64,000 nt of DNA, from positions 1 to 64,000 of the forward strand of contig CAVZBT010000017.1 in assembly GCA_963773605.1 (NCBI GenBank), written 5' to 3'. The stretch comes from CAVZBT01 sp963773605. Lineage in GTDB: Bacteria > Acidobacteriota > UBA6911. Shown here piece after piece: positions 42,092 to 50,969 of this stretch (position 1 is the stretch's first letter; every line of letters starts with the position of its first letter). A model generated the notes under the pieces. The model was not told where the DNA came from and did no database searches. It worked only from the letters and a program-made list of their open reading frames with translations. The translations under genes were made by a program, and so were the position numbers.

Positions 42092-43528
42092 ATGCGGAAA
42101 GCGAAAATCGTGGCCACCATCGGGCCCGCCAGCGCGGAACCCGCGACCTTGCACGCGATGATGCTGGCCGGCATGGATGTCGCGCGCGTCAATATGTCGC
42201 ACGGCACGCAGGAGGGCCACCGCGACTCCATACGACGCATCCGGGAGGCCGCCGAAGAAACGGGCAGGAACATCGCGGTGCTGCTTGACCTCTCCGGCCC
42301 GAAGATCCGCACCGGGACGCTGCGGGGCAGACAGGCACAACTGATCAACGGGGCGGTCGTGGACCTCGTCCCGGCCGAGATCGAAGGCTCCGCCGAGCGG
42401 TTCTCCGTGAATTACCCGACCCTCGCCGAGGAAATCCGGGTGGATGACCGGATCCTGATCGGCGACGGCGAAATAGAATTGAAAGTGATCCGGCGCGGCG
42501 CGGGCGCCGTCACCGCAACCGTCGTGCAGGGGGGCCTGCTCGGCGAACACAAGGGTTTGAATTTTCCGGGCACGCGGCTCTCCGTCCCGTCGGTCACCCC
42601 GAAGGACGCCTCCGACCTGGCGTTCGGCCTCGACAACGGCGTGGATCTCATCGCGCAGTCGTTCGTGCGCAGCGCCTCGGATTGCCGGGTTGCGCGCGAA
42701 CTCATCCGCAAGCACGGGGGGAGGGCGCGGCTGATCGCCAAAATCGAAAAACCCGAGGCCGTCGACGACCTCTGCGGCATCCTCGCGGAGTCGGACGGCG
42801 TCATGGTGGCGCGCGGCGACCTGGCGGTCGAGACCAGCCCGGAGGCGGTCCCGCTGCTGCAGAAAAAGATCATCGCCGACGCGCTGGCCTCCCAGAAGAC
42901 GGTGATCACCGCGACCCAGATGCTGCAGTCGATGACCGACAACCCGCGGCCCACCCGGGCCGAGGCCTCCGACGTGGCCAACGCCGTCCTGGACGGTTCT
43001 GATGCGCTGATGCTGTCGGCGGAAACAGCCGTGGGACACTTCCCCGTCGAGGCGGTCCGGATGATGAGCCGCATTGTAGAATCCACGGAAGCGCCACGCG
43101 CTCCTGCGTCCTGGGCGGCCCCGGTCGTTCTGGGCGCGTCGACCTGCGCACGGCGCCAGAGCGGCTCCCACGCCCGTGCCCTGGCGGAGGCGGCCCGGTT
43201 CGCGGCCGAGGAGATCGACGCGCGGCTGATCGTCGTGCTGACTGCTTCCGGGCACATGGGGCGCGCAGTGGCGGCGTTGCGGCCGCCCCAGCGGATTATC
43301 GCGCTGACGACCCAACTCCTCACCTGCCGGCAGCTGGCCCTGTCCTGGGGAGTCGAGGCGCGGCTGCTCGGCGGCTTCCCGCCCGGCGCGGAGCAGCTGC
43401 TGGAGTTGGCGGATGCCGGGTTGCTGCGGGAAAAACTGGCGGAGCAGGGAGAAAGCGTCGTCTTTATTGCCGGCCACATGCCGGACTCGGCGCTGTCGGA
43501 TTCCGTCAAGATCCACCGCGTCGGGTGA
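42092..43528 (+). CDS. pyk: Pyruvate kinase
   Basis: 478 aa; ATG at 42092 chosen because 'MRKAKIVATIGPAS' is the usual start of the enzyme. Converts phosphoenolpyruvate plus ADP to pyruvate plus ATP, the last step of glycolysis. Motifs: 'ARVNMSHGTQEGH', 'LLDLSGPKIRTG', 'IAKIEKPEAVDDL' (catalytic Lys), 'DGVMVARGDLAVE', 'QMLQSMTDNPRPTRAEASDVANAVLDG' in parts, and the C-terminal allosteric domain. Length is normal. Ribosome site is weak. It is the only glycolytic gene in this part; pgk and tpiA lie 10 kb further on. Confidence 0.92.
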   Translation: MRKAKIVATIGPASAEPATLHAMMLAGMDVARVNMSHGTQEGHRDSIRRIREAAEETGRNIAVLLDLSGPKIRTGTLRGRQAQLINGAVVDLVPAEIEGSAERFSVNYPTLAEEIRVDDRILIGDGEIELKVIRRGAGAVTATVVQGGLLGEHKGLNFPGTRLSVPSVTPKDASDLAFGLDNGVDLIAQSFVRSASDCRVARELIRKHGGRARLIAKIEKPEAVDDLCGILAESDGVMVARGDLAVETSPEAVPLLQKKIIADALASQKTVITATQMLQSMTDNPRPTRAEASDVANAVLDGSDALMLSAETAVGHFPVEAVRMMSRIVESTEAPRAPASWAAPVVLGASTCARRQSGSHARALAEAARFAAEEIDARLIVVLTASGHMGRAVAALRPPQRIIALTTQLLTCRQLALSWGVEARLLGGFPPGAEQLLELADAGLLREKLAEQGESVVFIAGHMPDSALSDSVKIHRVG

Positions 43529-43629
43529 CGCGGAGTGCAGCAGCATCCCGCCGGACGCCGCCTCACGCGCGACCTGCGCCGCTCCTCCGTCAGCGTACCC
43601 TCGGCGTCCGTCAGCTCCTCCCTCCGGCA

Positions 43630-44499
43630 TCAGCTGCGGAAGAGGGGGACCGCCCGTCGGGTGCCGGCCAGGAGGGCGCGGCGCTCGTCGTCGCTCAACG
43701 GCGTATACTCGGCCGCCAGCTGCACCGCCATGCGGAACAGCGGCTCTTCCCCCGGAGGGATCGCCGCCACCACACCCTGGGACAACGCGAAACGCAGGGC
43801 GCCGCGCGCCCACTGAGGATCGTCGAGCGGGCGGTACCAGCATTTCGGGTACTTGCGCTCTTCGCCGGAGTGCCACCTCCCGTCCGCCAGCGCCTTCAGG
43901 GCAATCACCGCGACACCGCGCCTTTGGGCCTCCTCCATCACCTGCGCCCCAAATCGACCCTGCCCCCAGGAGGCGGGATTCACCGGCAGGAGCAACGAAT
44001 CGAACGGGAAGCGCCCGAGCAGCGACAGCGCCGCGGGAACCGAGTGCGCGGAAAAACCGAGGTAGCGGACCAGCCGCTGCTCTCTTGCCCACACGAGGGC
44101 CTCCAACGCACCACCCGGGGCGCAGATCGTTTCCACCTCTTCGACCGAACTGACCGCGTGCAACTGATAGAGGTCGAACCGCCCGGTGTGCAGGCGTTCC
44201 AGCGAGCGCTCCAGTTCGGCGCGGGCTCCGTCGGCCCGGCGCTCGAGCGTCTTGCAGGCCAGGAAGACCTGGTTGCGATACCGGCGGAGTGATTTCCCGA
44301 GCTTCATCTCGGCTTCGCCCGCACCGTAGGAAGGGGCGACATCGAAGTAGTTGATGCCCCAATCGACCGACTTGCCCACCAGCGCGTCGGTTGCCTCCTG
44401 CGGCATGCCGACGGCCAGCATGCCGCCGAAACCGATGATGGACAGCTCCACACCCGGCTTGTAGGTGCGTTTGGGCAACCGGAGCGGGGGTGCAATCAT
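43630..44499 (-). CDS. Aldo/keto reductase
   Basis: 289 aa from ATG at 44497-44499. Soluble NAD(P)H-dependent reductase of aldehydes or ketones, (beta/alpha)8 barrel. Catalytic residues are visible: Asp in 'YFDVAPSYGAGEAEMKLG', Tyr in the same block, Lys in 'FLACKT' and His in 'DLYQLHAV'. It belongs to the short bacterial AKR group without the C-terminal 4Fe-4S extension. The substrate is unknown. It faces away from the aminopeptidase, with a 50-bp divergent gap. Confidence 0.8.
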   Translation of the reverse strand: MIAPPLRLPKRTYKPGVELSIIGFGGMLAVGMPQEATDALVGKSVDWGINYFDVAPSYGAGEAEMKLGKSLRRYRNQVFLACKTLERRADGARAELERSLERLHTGRFDLYQLHAVSSVEEVETICAPGGALEALVWAREQRLVRYLGFSAHSVPAALSLLGRFPFDSLLLPVNPASWGQGRFGAQVMEEAQRRGVAVIALKALADGRWHSGEERKYPKCWYRPLDDPQWARGALRFALSQGVVAAIPPGEEPLFRMAVQLAAEYTPLSDDERRALLAGTRRAVPLFRS

Positions 44500-44549
44500 G
44501 CGCTTCCTCCCATGGCAAGTTCAGAAGATCAGTGATAGAAGATACACCC

Positions 44550-46136
44550 ATGCGCCGGTTCTCGAGCATCCTGCTGGTCCTCTGGGCGATCCCGTGCTAT
44601 CCCGACAGCTATCCCCGCCAGCCCGGTGTCGACGCGATCCATTACGACATCGGCGTCGAACTCGGCGAGGCGAGCGACAGCGTCTCCGGCACCACCCGGG
44701 CGCACCTCATGATGCGCCAGGACGACCTGGCGCGGGCATGGCTCGACTTCGAAGGTATGACGGTGGATGCGCTCACGATAGCCGGCACGGAAGCGAACTA
44801 TACGCACGCCGGCGGTCGGCTCGCGTTCGATTTCGACCCGCGCCCCCGACGCGGGCAGATCGTCACGATCGAGGTACGCTACCACGGGCGCCCGGGCGCC
44901 GCCGGGCTGCTCATCCAAAACAACGGGATCGGACGCCGGGTGTACTTCGCGGAAAACTGGCCCGACCGCGCCCATTACTGGTTCCCGTGCATCGACCACC
45001 CGTCCGACAAGGCGACCGCGGACATCACGGTGACAGCCCCCGAGCGCTACGATGTCGTCGCCCCCGGCGCCCTCGTAGAAACCCGTTCACAACTCGACGG
45101 CCGCAAGGCGACACACTGGAGCGAAAAGGTCCCGGTGCCCACATACTCCATGGTTTTCGGCGCTGCCGAGTTCTCCGTGCGCAACGCCGGCACCGTCCGG
45201 GGAATCCCGATCTCGTACTATGCCTACCCGCCGGACGCCGCCGTTGCGGCGCGCCGGTTCGACCGGTCCAACCTGGCGATGGAATTCCTGGCCGGACGCG
45301 TCGGTCCCTACCCATTCGAAAAGCTAGCCCATGTCGAGGCCACAACCCGCATCGGCGGCATGGAAAACGCGAGCGCGATTTTTTACGCCGAAAGCTGGTT
45401 CCACGAAAGGACGCCGAAGGAGAGCGTGATCCCGCACGAAATCGCCCACCAGTGGTTCGGTGACTCGGTCACGGAAGCCGACTGGGACCACCTTTGGCTG
45501 AGCGAGGGATTCGCCACGTACTTCGAAGCGCTCTTCTACGAGCACCTGGAAGGCCCGGAGTCCCTGAAGCGCTCCATGGCACGGGCCGCCGAGGCAATCG
45601 CAACCTTTCACAAGCTGCACCCCGCGCCCGTCATCGATCCCGAAACGAGGGAACTGCCAAAGAAGCTCAACGCGCTCAATTATCAGAAGGGGGCCTGGAT
45701 CCTGCACATGCTGCGGAAGATCGTCGGAGATGAAGCCTTCTTCAATGGGATTCGCCGATACTACAACCTGTATGCCGGCAGAAGCGTCGTAAGCGAGGAC
45801 TTCGAACGCGTGATGGATTCGGTGAGCGGCACACCGCTGGCCGGCTTCTTTCACCAGTGGCTTTATCAGCCGGGGTGTCCTCAGTATCGCGTGTCGTGGA
45901 CCTGGAACGAGGCGGCGGGCGTCGTGGACCTGACCGTACGCCAGACCCAGGCCACCGGACTGTTCGACATGCCAATCGAAATTGGATTTCAGTTCGGAAA
46001 TCGGCGGGAGTTGCACACCATACGGGTGTCATCGGAATCTCACTCGGTCCGCATCCCTCTGCAAACGAGACCGGCGGCCGTCGAGCTGGATCCCGATGGC
46101 TGGATCCTGAAATCGTGCACCGTCGAACGCCGCTAG
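44550..46136 (+). CDS. M1-family metalloaminopeptidase, exported
   Basis: 528 aa; ATG at 44550 gives a signal peptide (RRFSSILLVLWAIPCYPDS). Zinc aminopeptidase: exopeptidase site GGMEN (residues 269-273), zinc site HEIAHQW (His296, Glu297, His300) and the third ligand Glu319 (WLSEGFATYFE). Lacks the long C-terminal ERAP-like domain, typical for the short bacterial members. Trims N-terminal residues from peptides, probably in the periplasm. Located beside, and divergent from, the aldo/keto reductase gene. Confidence 0.88.
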   Translation: MRRFSSILLVLWAIPCYPDSYPRQPGVDAIHYDIGVELGEASDSVSGTTRAHLMMRQDDLARAWLDFEGMTVDALTIAGTEANYTHAGGRLAFDFDPRPRRGQIVTIEVRYHGRPGAAGLLIQNNGIGRRVYFAENWPDRAHYWFPCIDHPSDKATADITVTAPERYDVVAPGALVETRSQLDGRKATHWSEKVPVPTYSMVFGAAEFSVRNAGTVRGIPISYYAYPPDAAVAARRFDRSNLAMEFLAGRVGPYPFEKLAHVEATTRIGGMENASAIFYAESWFHERTPKESVIPHEIAHQWFGDSVTEADWDHLWLSEGFATYFEALFYEHLEGPESLKRSMARAAEAIATFHKLHPAPVIDPETRELPKKLNALNYQKGAWILHMLRKIVGDEAFFNGIRRYYNLYAGRSVVSEDFERVMDSVSGTPLAGFFHQWLYQPGCPQYRVSWTWNEAAGVVDLTVRQTQATGLFDMPIEIGFQFGNRRELHTIRVSSESHSVRIPLQTRPAAVELDPDGWILKSCTVERR

Positions 46137-46340
46137 GGACAGCGATATCCTGTCACGACCAGCGGGCACGCACACGCAGCAGGTAGAGCTGTAGGGAGCA
46201 ATCGGGGGGGGTACTGCTCGTAGCTTCCGCACACGGGACGAGCGTCGCGAGTCCATACAGTCAGTCGACTTTGGGGAATGTGCAGTCGCGGCTGTGTTCG
46301 CGGGACGGTCAGCACTCTCGACCCGGAGGCGCGGGGTGCG

Positions 46341-46368
46341 GGAGGTCCCGGAACCTGCCGGAACCTCC
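46341..46368 (-). terminator. Hairpin downstream of the cold-shock gene
   Basis: On the minus strand GGAGGTTCC and GGGACCTCC form a 9-bp stem (one G-T pair) with a 10-nt loop, starting 15 nt after the cspA-like stop. No T-run follows, so termination is only possible. The rest of 46137-46340 holds no recognisable feature. Confidence 0.35.
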
Positions 46369-46383
46369 ACGACGATACAAATC

Positions 46384-46587
46384 CTAAAGCTTTACCACGT
46401 CCTGGGCCTGGTAACCCTTGGGGCCCTTCGCAACGTTAAACTCCACCTGGTCGCCTTCGTTCAGCGATTTGAAGCCTGTGGCCTGAATTGCGGAATGGTG
46501 CACGAAAACATCATCCCCGGAAGCGCGACGGATGAAGCCGTAGCCCTTCTCGTTGTTAAACCATTTGACAGTCCCTTGTTCTTTCAT
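46384..46587 (-). CDS. Cold-shock protein (CspA family)
   Basis: 67 aa from ATG at 46585-46587, with CAAGAGGACAA as ribosome site. Single cold-shock domain with RNP1 'KGYGFI' and RNP2 'VFVHHSAI', and 'GTVKWFNNEKG' at the N terminus. Binds single-stranded RNA or DNA and melts secondary structure. A good sigma-70 promoter lies about 200 nt upstream (46793-46821), so the transcript has a long leader, typical of cspA mRNAs regulated by temperature. Confidence 0.92.
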   Translation of the reverse strand: MKEQGTVKWFNNEKGYGFIRRASGDDVFVHHSAIQATGFKSLNEGDQVEFNVAKGPKGYQAQDVVKL

Positions 46588-46792
46588 TTGTCCTCTTGTT
46601 CACTCAACTATGTTGTCACTGCCTCCCCCTGCGACAGGCAAGGGGTATTCTTTCACTCTTGTTCCTCTGTTTTCGTATCCATTCGCTAGCCCGGGGGCCT
46701 AAAACAAAAGTGGCTGCTCTCCCCCCTGACTTCAGGAGTTTGCAGCCGCTCATCAGACGAATTCAGTACAAAAACCTGACCAAGGTGGCAGG

Positions 46793-46821
46793 ATCATACA
46801 TTCACAAAGTCCCAGATGCAA
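46793..46821 (-). promoter_or_regulatory. Sigma-70-type promoter for the cold-shock gene
   Basis: On the minus strand TTGCAT (46816-46821), 17-bp spacer, TATGAT (46793-46798). Predicted start near 46786 would give a leader of about 200 nt before the coding sequence; 46588-46785 otherwise shows no gene. Confidence 0.6.
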
Positions 46822-46995
46822 TAACATTTTATGCATACCGAATTGCTTAAACCAGCCGGCGGTCCGGCGCCCGGATCAACGGATCCCGATGTCGCCAGAT
46901 CCGGTCCTCGATTCAGTCGGCTCGCCTTCCCCGAACAAACAGACACAAGCCATCGCCGGACGTGCTATTTTGTCCCGCGTCACTCGGAGGAACGC

Positions 46996-47160
46996 ATGCG
47001 CACATCAGCCCGTCTCGTGATCGCGCTCGCCTGTTATGCCGCCCTGGCGGTGATCGCGACTCTCGCGCTCGATGGGGTGCTGCGCATTGCATTGCTGATA
47101 TTCTTTGCCGGCCTCGCGTTCCGGACGATCGCCGCTGCCGGGGAAATGGACGACAAGTAG
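46996..47160 (+). CDS. Small membrane protein
   Basis: 54 aa from ATG at 46996, with CGGAGG six bases upstream; longer open frame to 46831 is unsupported. Two hydrophobic stretches ('LVIALACYAALAVIATLAL' and 'VLRIALLIFFAGLAFRTIA'), so a two-helix membrane protein with a short acidic tail. Not recognised. Confidence 0.55.
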   Translation: MRTSARLVIALACYAALAVIATLALDGVLRIALLIFFAGLAFRTIAAAGEMDDK

Positions 47161-47244
47161 AGGAGCCCGTCTCGCAGACCGTCGATCGGGCGGCTCGACA
47201 CGCCCTGGTAGGCGTGACCACTGCGGTAGCACCGCCGTTCTCGA

Positions 47245-47925
47245 CTACGGGATGACGATCGGACCAGCCCGGAGGGGCGGGGCGGGGACGTCGCGCCGGG
47301 GAGCGAGCAATGCCGAGGCCAGTCCGCGCCACAGGGCGGCGATGCCGTTGAGCGTGTAAACCGATACGACACCCAGCAGCATTCCCGCAGCCAGACAGAG
47401 AAGGGCCGCATCGGTGGAGGTCACAGGCCAGCCCGCGACATTCACGGGCACATGAAGGAACGCCAGGGGCACCAGGATCAGGGCCACGCTGACCGCCAGC
47501 AGCGCCACCGTCGCGATAAACGAAATGACCCCCAGCGGAAGTTTCAGTACCAGGAAGAGAAGCCCGGACCACGTCTGCCCGTCGGCGAACAGGGCCTTGA
47601 AAGCATTCCAGGGGTGGCGGATCCCGGCGCTCCGTGGCTCCGCAGAGCCAATCGGGGCATCGAGCAGCCACCGCGCCAGCTGGCGCTCGCCCCGCGCCAG
47701 CGCACGCGCGCCGGCCAGCACCAGCACGAGGATGGGAAGCCCCACCCAAACGATCAGCAGTGCGAGCCCGAGCGATATCCCGGTCACCAGAAACGCGAAA
47801 TAGAAGATTCCGAGCGGGAAGGACAGCAGCAGATACGCGATATTCAGATACGACTGCGCGCGTCCGATCGCGCCAAGGAATTCCCTCGGCGCAGCCCCCC
47901 CGGTTGCATAACCTTGCGTACTCAC
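47245..47925 (-). CDS. Multipass membrane protein, 'putative sensor' domain (PF13796-type)
   Basis: 226 aa from ATG at 47923-47925. Four to five hydrophobic segments: residues about 25-45 and 45-75 ('LLLSFPLGIFYFAFLVTGISLG' in part), 125-165 and 175-200. The 'SYLNIAYLLLSFPLGIFYF' start and 'LKLPLGVISF' repeat are characteristic of the so-called putative sensor domain found next to histidine kinases in many bacteria. No kinase is adjacent here. Function unknown. Confidence 0.65.
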   Translation of the reverse strand: MSTQGYATGGAAPREFLGAIGRAQSYLNIAYLLLSFPLGIFYFAFLVTGISLGLALLIVWVGLPILVLVLAGARALARGERQLARWLLDAPIGSAEPRSAGIRHPWNAFKALFADGQTWSGLLFLVLKLPLGVISFIATVALLAVSVALILVPLAFLHVPVNVAGWPVTSTDAALLCLAAGMLLGVVSVYTLNGIAALWRGLASALLAPRRDVPAPPLRAGPIVIP

Positions 47926-48044
47926 GTGTGTCGGCCTTCCTTTCGCTCAGGTCACCTCGGGGGAGCGGCTGATGCCGCAACCCCTTTTCTACTATGGCGG
48001 GATACGAGGAGTGGTGGGGGGAAGTTCAAAAAATCGGCGACCCG

Positions 48045-48536
48045 TCAGCGGGTTACGGCGAGTACGCGCGCTCCGTCGGGATGTTCGAAGTCGAGGATGA
48101 CACCGGGCCCGTATCGTTCGAGATCTTCCGCGGTCACCTGCGCGCGGCGGAAATCGACCGGAAGTTCGGCGCCGGAGATGTTGAGCCGGTCCGGAGAGAG
48201 CCGGACGGCCCAGAACGGAATGGAAACCCTGACCAGCCGCCGATGCTGAGGTTCCCAGGCGAGCACGTCGAGCGCCTCGAGCTCCACCCGGTCTCCGCGG
48301 AGGGATTCCCGATGCACGATGGGGGCGGCCTCATCGCCCAGTTCGATGAGGGGAGGCCGGCCGGCGCACCGGGCCCGGAGCTGATCGAACTCCTCCTGAG
48401 CCGCGGCGCGGCTCGAGGGTTCGGTGTGCAAGTGATGCGCCACGAAGTACACGCCGAACCCAACCAGCCCGACGACGAGGACGAGAACCAAGACACCCAC
48501 ACCCGCCCCAACCCAAATCCACTTATTGACGGCCAT
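48045..48536 (-). CDS. Hypothetical single-pass membrane protein
   Basis: 163 aa from ATG at 48534-48536. One N-terminal transmembrane helix (about residues 6-33, Val/Leu/Gly-rich) and a periplasmic or cytoplasmic domain of about 125 residues with beta-strand patterning ('RVELEALDVLAWEPQHRRLVRV'). No catalytic motif. Encoded just downstream of the ABC ATPase in the same direction, so it may belong to that export system. Confidence 0.55.
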   Translation of the reverse strand: MAVNKWIWVGAGVGVLVLVLVVGLVGFGVYFVAHHLHTEPSSRAAAQEEFDQLRARCAGRPPLIELGDEAAPIVHRESLRGDRVELEALDVLAWEPQHRRLVRVSIPFWAVRLSPDRLNISGAELPVDFRRAQVTAEDLERYGPGVILDFEHPDGARVLAVTR

Positions 48537-48608
48537 GGCGCCTGTTTTCCGGTGCCTTCGGTGACTGCCTTCGCTGTCTGAGACGTCCCGAAAGGCGGCA
48601 ACGCTCGA

Positions 48609-49322
48609 TCAGAGCGGGTCCAGGGCCGCGGCCATCTGCTCCTCGACGATGCGCCCGTCGAACAGGTGGATCGTGCGGTCCGCATGACGGGCATAGCGCG
48701 GGTCGTGCGTGACCATGCAGATGGTGGCGCCCTGCTTGTGGAGATCCTTCATCAAATCCATGACCGCCTCGCCGTTCCGGGAGTCGAGGTTCCCGGTCGG
48801 TTCGTCCGCCAGCAGGATCAGCGGGTTGCCGCTCAGCGCCCGGGCGACAGCTACGCGCTGCTGCTGGCCTCCCGAGAGCTGGCTGGGCAGGTGCTTGGCC
48901 CGGTGCGCCATGCCGACCCGCTCCAGCGCTTCGTTGACGCGGGTCTTGCGTTCGGCGGATTTCATCCCTCGGTAAGTGAGCGGAAGCTCGACGTTCTCGT
49001 ATACGGTCAGGTCGCCGATCAGGTTGAAGCTCTGAAAGATGAACCCGATTTCGCGATTGCGGATGCGGGCCCTTTCCGAGAGGCTGAGCTTCTCGACGGG
49101 CTTGCCGTTCAGGACGTAGCTGCCGTCGGTCGGCGAATCCAGAAGCCCGAGGATGGACAGCAGGGTCGATTTCCCGCAGCCGGACGGACCGGAGATGGAA
49201 ACGTACTCTCCGGCCTTGAGGTTTAGGTGAATGCCAGCCAACGCGTGGGTCTCGACCTCGTCGGTGTAGAAAACCTTGGTCACCCCATCCAGCTGAATCA
49301 GGGATTGGTCCGCTCCGCTCAT
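48609..49322 (-). CDS. ABC transporter ATP-binding protein (MacB/LolD-like)
   Basis: 237 aa from ATG at 49320-49322, chosen because CGGAGGAAACAAA precedes it. Walker A at 45-52 (GPSGCGKS), Q-loop Gln97, signature LSGGQ at 149-153, Walker B 'LLADEP' with Glu174, and switch His206. Sequence is the LolD/MacB type that powers FtsX-like permeases for lipoprotein release or export of antibiotics and peptides. Partner membrane fusion protein is next upstream; no permease gene lies within the operon, which is unusual. Confidence 0.88.
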   Translation of the reverse strand: MSGADQSLIQLDGVTKVFYTDEVETHALAGIHLNLKAGEYVSISGPSGCGKSTLLSILGLLDSPTDGSYVLNGKPVEKLSLSERARIRNREIGFIFQSFNLIGDLTVYENVELPLTYRGMKSAERKTRVNEALERVGMAHRAKHLPSQLSGGQQQRVAVARALSGNPLILLADEPTGNLDSRNGEAVMDLMKDLHKQGATICMVTHDPRYARHADRTIHLFDGRIVEEQMAAALDPL

Positions 49323-49398
49323 TTTGTTTCCTCCGATAGTCACACAATTCGGTTAAGGCGGCAGCCCCGCGGCGATCGCGGCAGCGAGCCAGCCACGT

Positions 49399-50652
49399 TC
49401 AGTTCAGACGGATCCGGTCAAAGGCGTCCTGGGCGGACATGTCGGACAGGATCACCTGGTCTCCTGGCTTCAGCCCGTCGCGTATTTCGATGGTGCTCAC
49501 GGCGGTGCGCCCCAGTTTCACCTGGACGCGCACGGCTTCGTTCCCGTTCGGCATGAGTTTGAAAAGCGATATCAGGCTCTCGGCCTGGCCTTGGACGGGG
49601 CGGCCGACATAGATCACGTTATCGAGCCGTTCGAGCTCCACGGTCCCGTCGACACTCAGGTCCGGGACAGCCCCTTTGGGGAGTTCCCCCTGGAGTTTGA
49701 CGTCCACGGTACGGGTCCCGTTCTGAACGGACGGGTCGATGCGCGAAACGCTCCCCTGGATTATCCCGTTGCGGGTATCAATGGTCGCAAGCTGCCCGAT
49801 CTGAATGTCCTTGACCTGCGTTTCGGTGATCTTCAGTTCGGCTTTCAGCTTCATCGGGTCCGCAACCCGTGCCAGATTCAGCCCCGGCGTTACCCGCTGG
49901 CCGACCTCGACGGGGAGCAACTGCAGGACGCCCGCCACACCGGCGCGGACACGCAGTTGGTCCAACTGGCTTTTCTTGAGTTGGTAGACCGCTTTCAGCT
50001 GTTCCCCGCGGACCTGCTGGACCGCGAGCTGCGCCCGGACCGACTCTTTGTTGATCTCCAGCCGTTTCTTTTCAATTTGAATGCGGTTGGCCAGTTGCTC
50101 GGCGGTGACCCGCTCCAGCTTTACCGTCAGTTCGGGGACCAGGCCCAGCTTGGCAAGCTCCGCATCGGCTTCGGCGCGCATGACCGCCTGGACATATTCG
50201 GATTGAATGCGAGCGGCATCGGCTTCCTGATTCAGCTCCTGGCTTTCCAGCTTGACCTTCAGGTCGAGGTAGGAACTCTCGGCGGCCTTCCAGTCCCACT
50301 CGGCGTTGACGGTTTCCTGTTCCAGGGTCTGATTGCTGAGTTCAAGCAGGATCGTATCGGCGTTGACGCGCGCCCCGGGCTGGACGAGTTTGCGCTCGAC
50401 GCGCCCCTCGGTCACCGCAGGCACCCAGCGGATCTCTTCGGGGACCAGGGTTCCGAGGCCGCGGACATTCAACAGCATCGGCCCGCGTTTCACCGTGTCG
50501 ATCCAGACAGTAGCCCGCTCCACGCTGGGAGCGGCGGGGGCGAGGCGCCTGAGGTACCAGCTGATACCGCCGATGGCACCGGCAAGTATGATGCCAACGA
50601 TTATTCTGCGGACAAGACGCTTTCGAGCCTGTGATTTGCGCGGGATATCCAT
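49399..50652 (-). CDS. HlyD/MacA-type periplasmic adaptor
   Basis: 417 aa from ATG at 50650-50652. N-terminal anchor helix (about 17-36), then the first half of a lipoyl-like barrel ('GPMLLNVRGLGTLVPEE'), a long helical hairpin (about 110-225, many Glu/Lys/Gln/Leu heptads), and C-terminal beta-barrel and membrane-proximal domains ('LARVADPMKLKAELKITETQV', 'GGDQVILS'-like end). This is the adaptor that links inner-membrane ABC transporters to an outer-membrane channel. It is followed by the ATPase gene 76 bp downstream. Confidence 0.85.
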   Translation of the reverse strand: MDIPRKSQARKRLVRRIIVGIILAGAIGGISWYLRRLAPAAPSVERATVWIDTVKRGPMLLNVRGLGTLVPEEIRWVPAVTEGRVERKLVQPGARVNADTILLELSNQTLEQETVNAEWDWKAAESSYLDLKVKLESQELNQEADAARIQSEYVQAVMRAEADAELAKLGLVPELTVKLERVTAEQLANRIQIEKKRLEINKESVRAQLAVQQVRGEQLKAVYQLKKSQLDQLRVRAGVAGVLQLLPVEVGQRVTPGLNLARVADPMKLKAELKITETQVKDIQIGQLATIDTRNGIIQGSVSRIDPSVQNGTRTVDVKLQGELPKGAVPDLSVDGTVELERLDNVIYVGRPVQGQAESLISLFKLMPNGNEAVRVQVKLGRTAVSTIEIRDGLKPGDQVILSDMSAQDAFDRIRLN

Positions 50653-50969
50653 CGATTCCTCCGGTGTGAGGATGGCAACCTTCGTGCCATGCGCTCCCCG
50701 CTCATAAACCGCAATATAGAAACGATTTAGGCATTACGCCCGACCGCATGCGCACACCGGGATGCCCGCTTCTGGGAAAGGCCTGTAGCAAATCGGGACA
50801 AACCGGGCACTTGCGGACGTTCGATATCTCTCATTCATAGTCTAAGGTACGAAACTCTTGCCGCGGCGGTTCCATTGGGATCGCGGTTCAGACGAGCATC
50901 CCAGGAACCCGGCTCGATTTGCCGGCCCAACTTTAGGGGCAAAGCGGTGAAGGGGTCAAGGAGTGGTGT
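50653..50969. other. Intergenic region without a recognisable gene
   Basis: 317 bp between the adaptor gene and the tandem repeat. No gene, tRNA or clear promoter was found. Ends where the 117-bp repeat array begins. Confidence 0.5.

Noticed and set aside
41858..44569. 903-aa minus-strand frame opposite pyk
   Set aside because: Shadow of pyruvate kinase; no domain, and overlaps the aldo/keto reductase in another frame.
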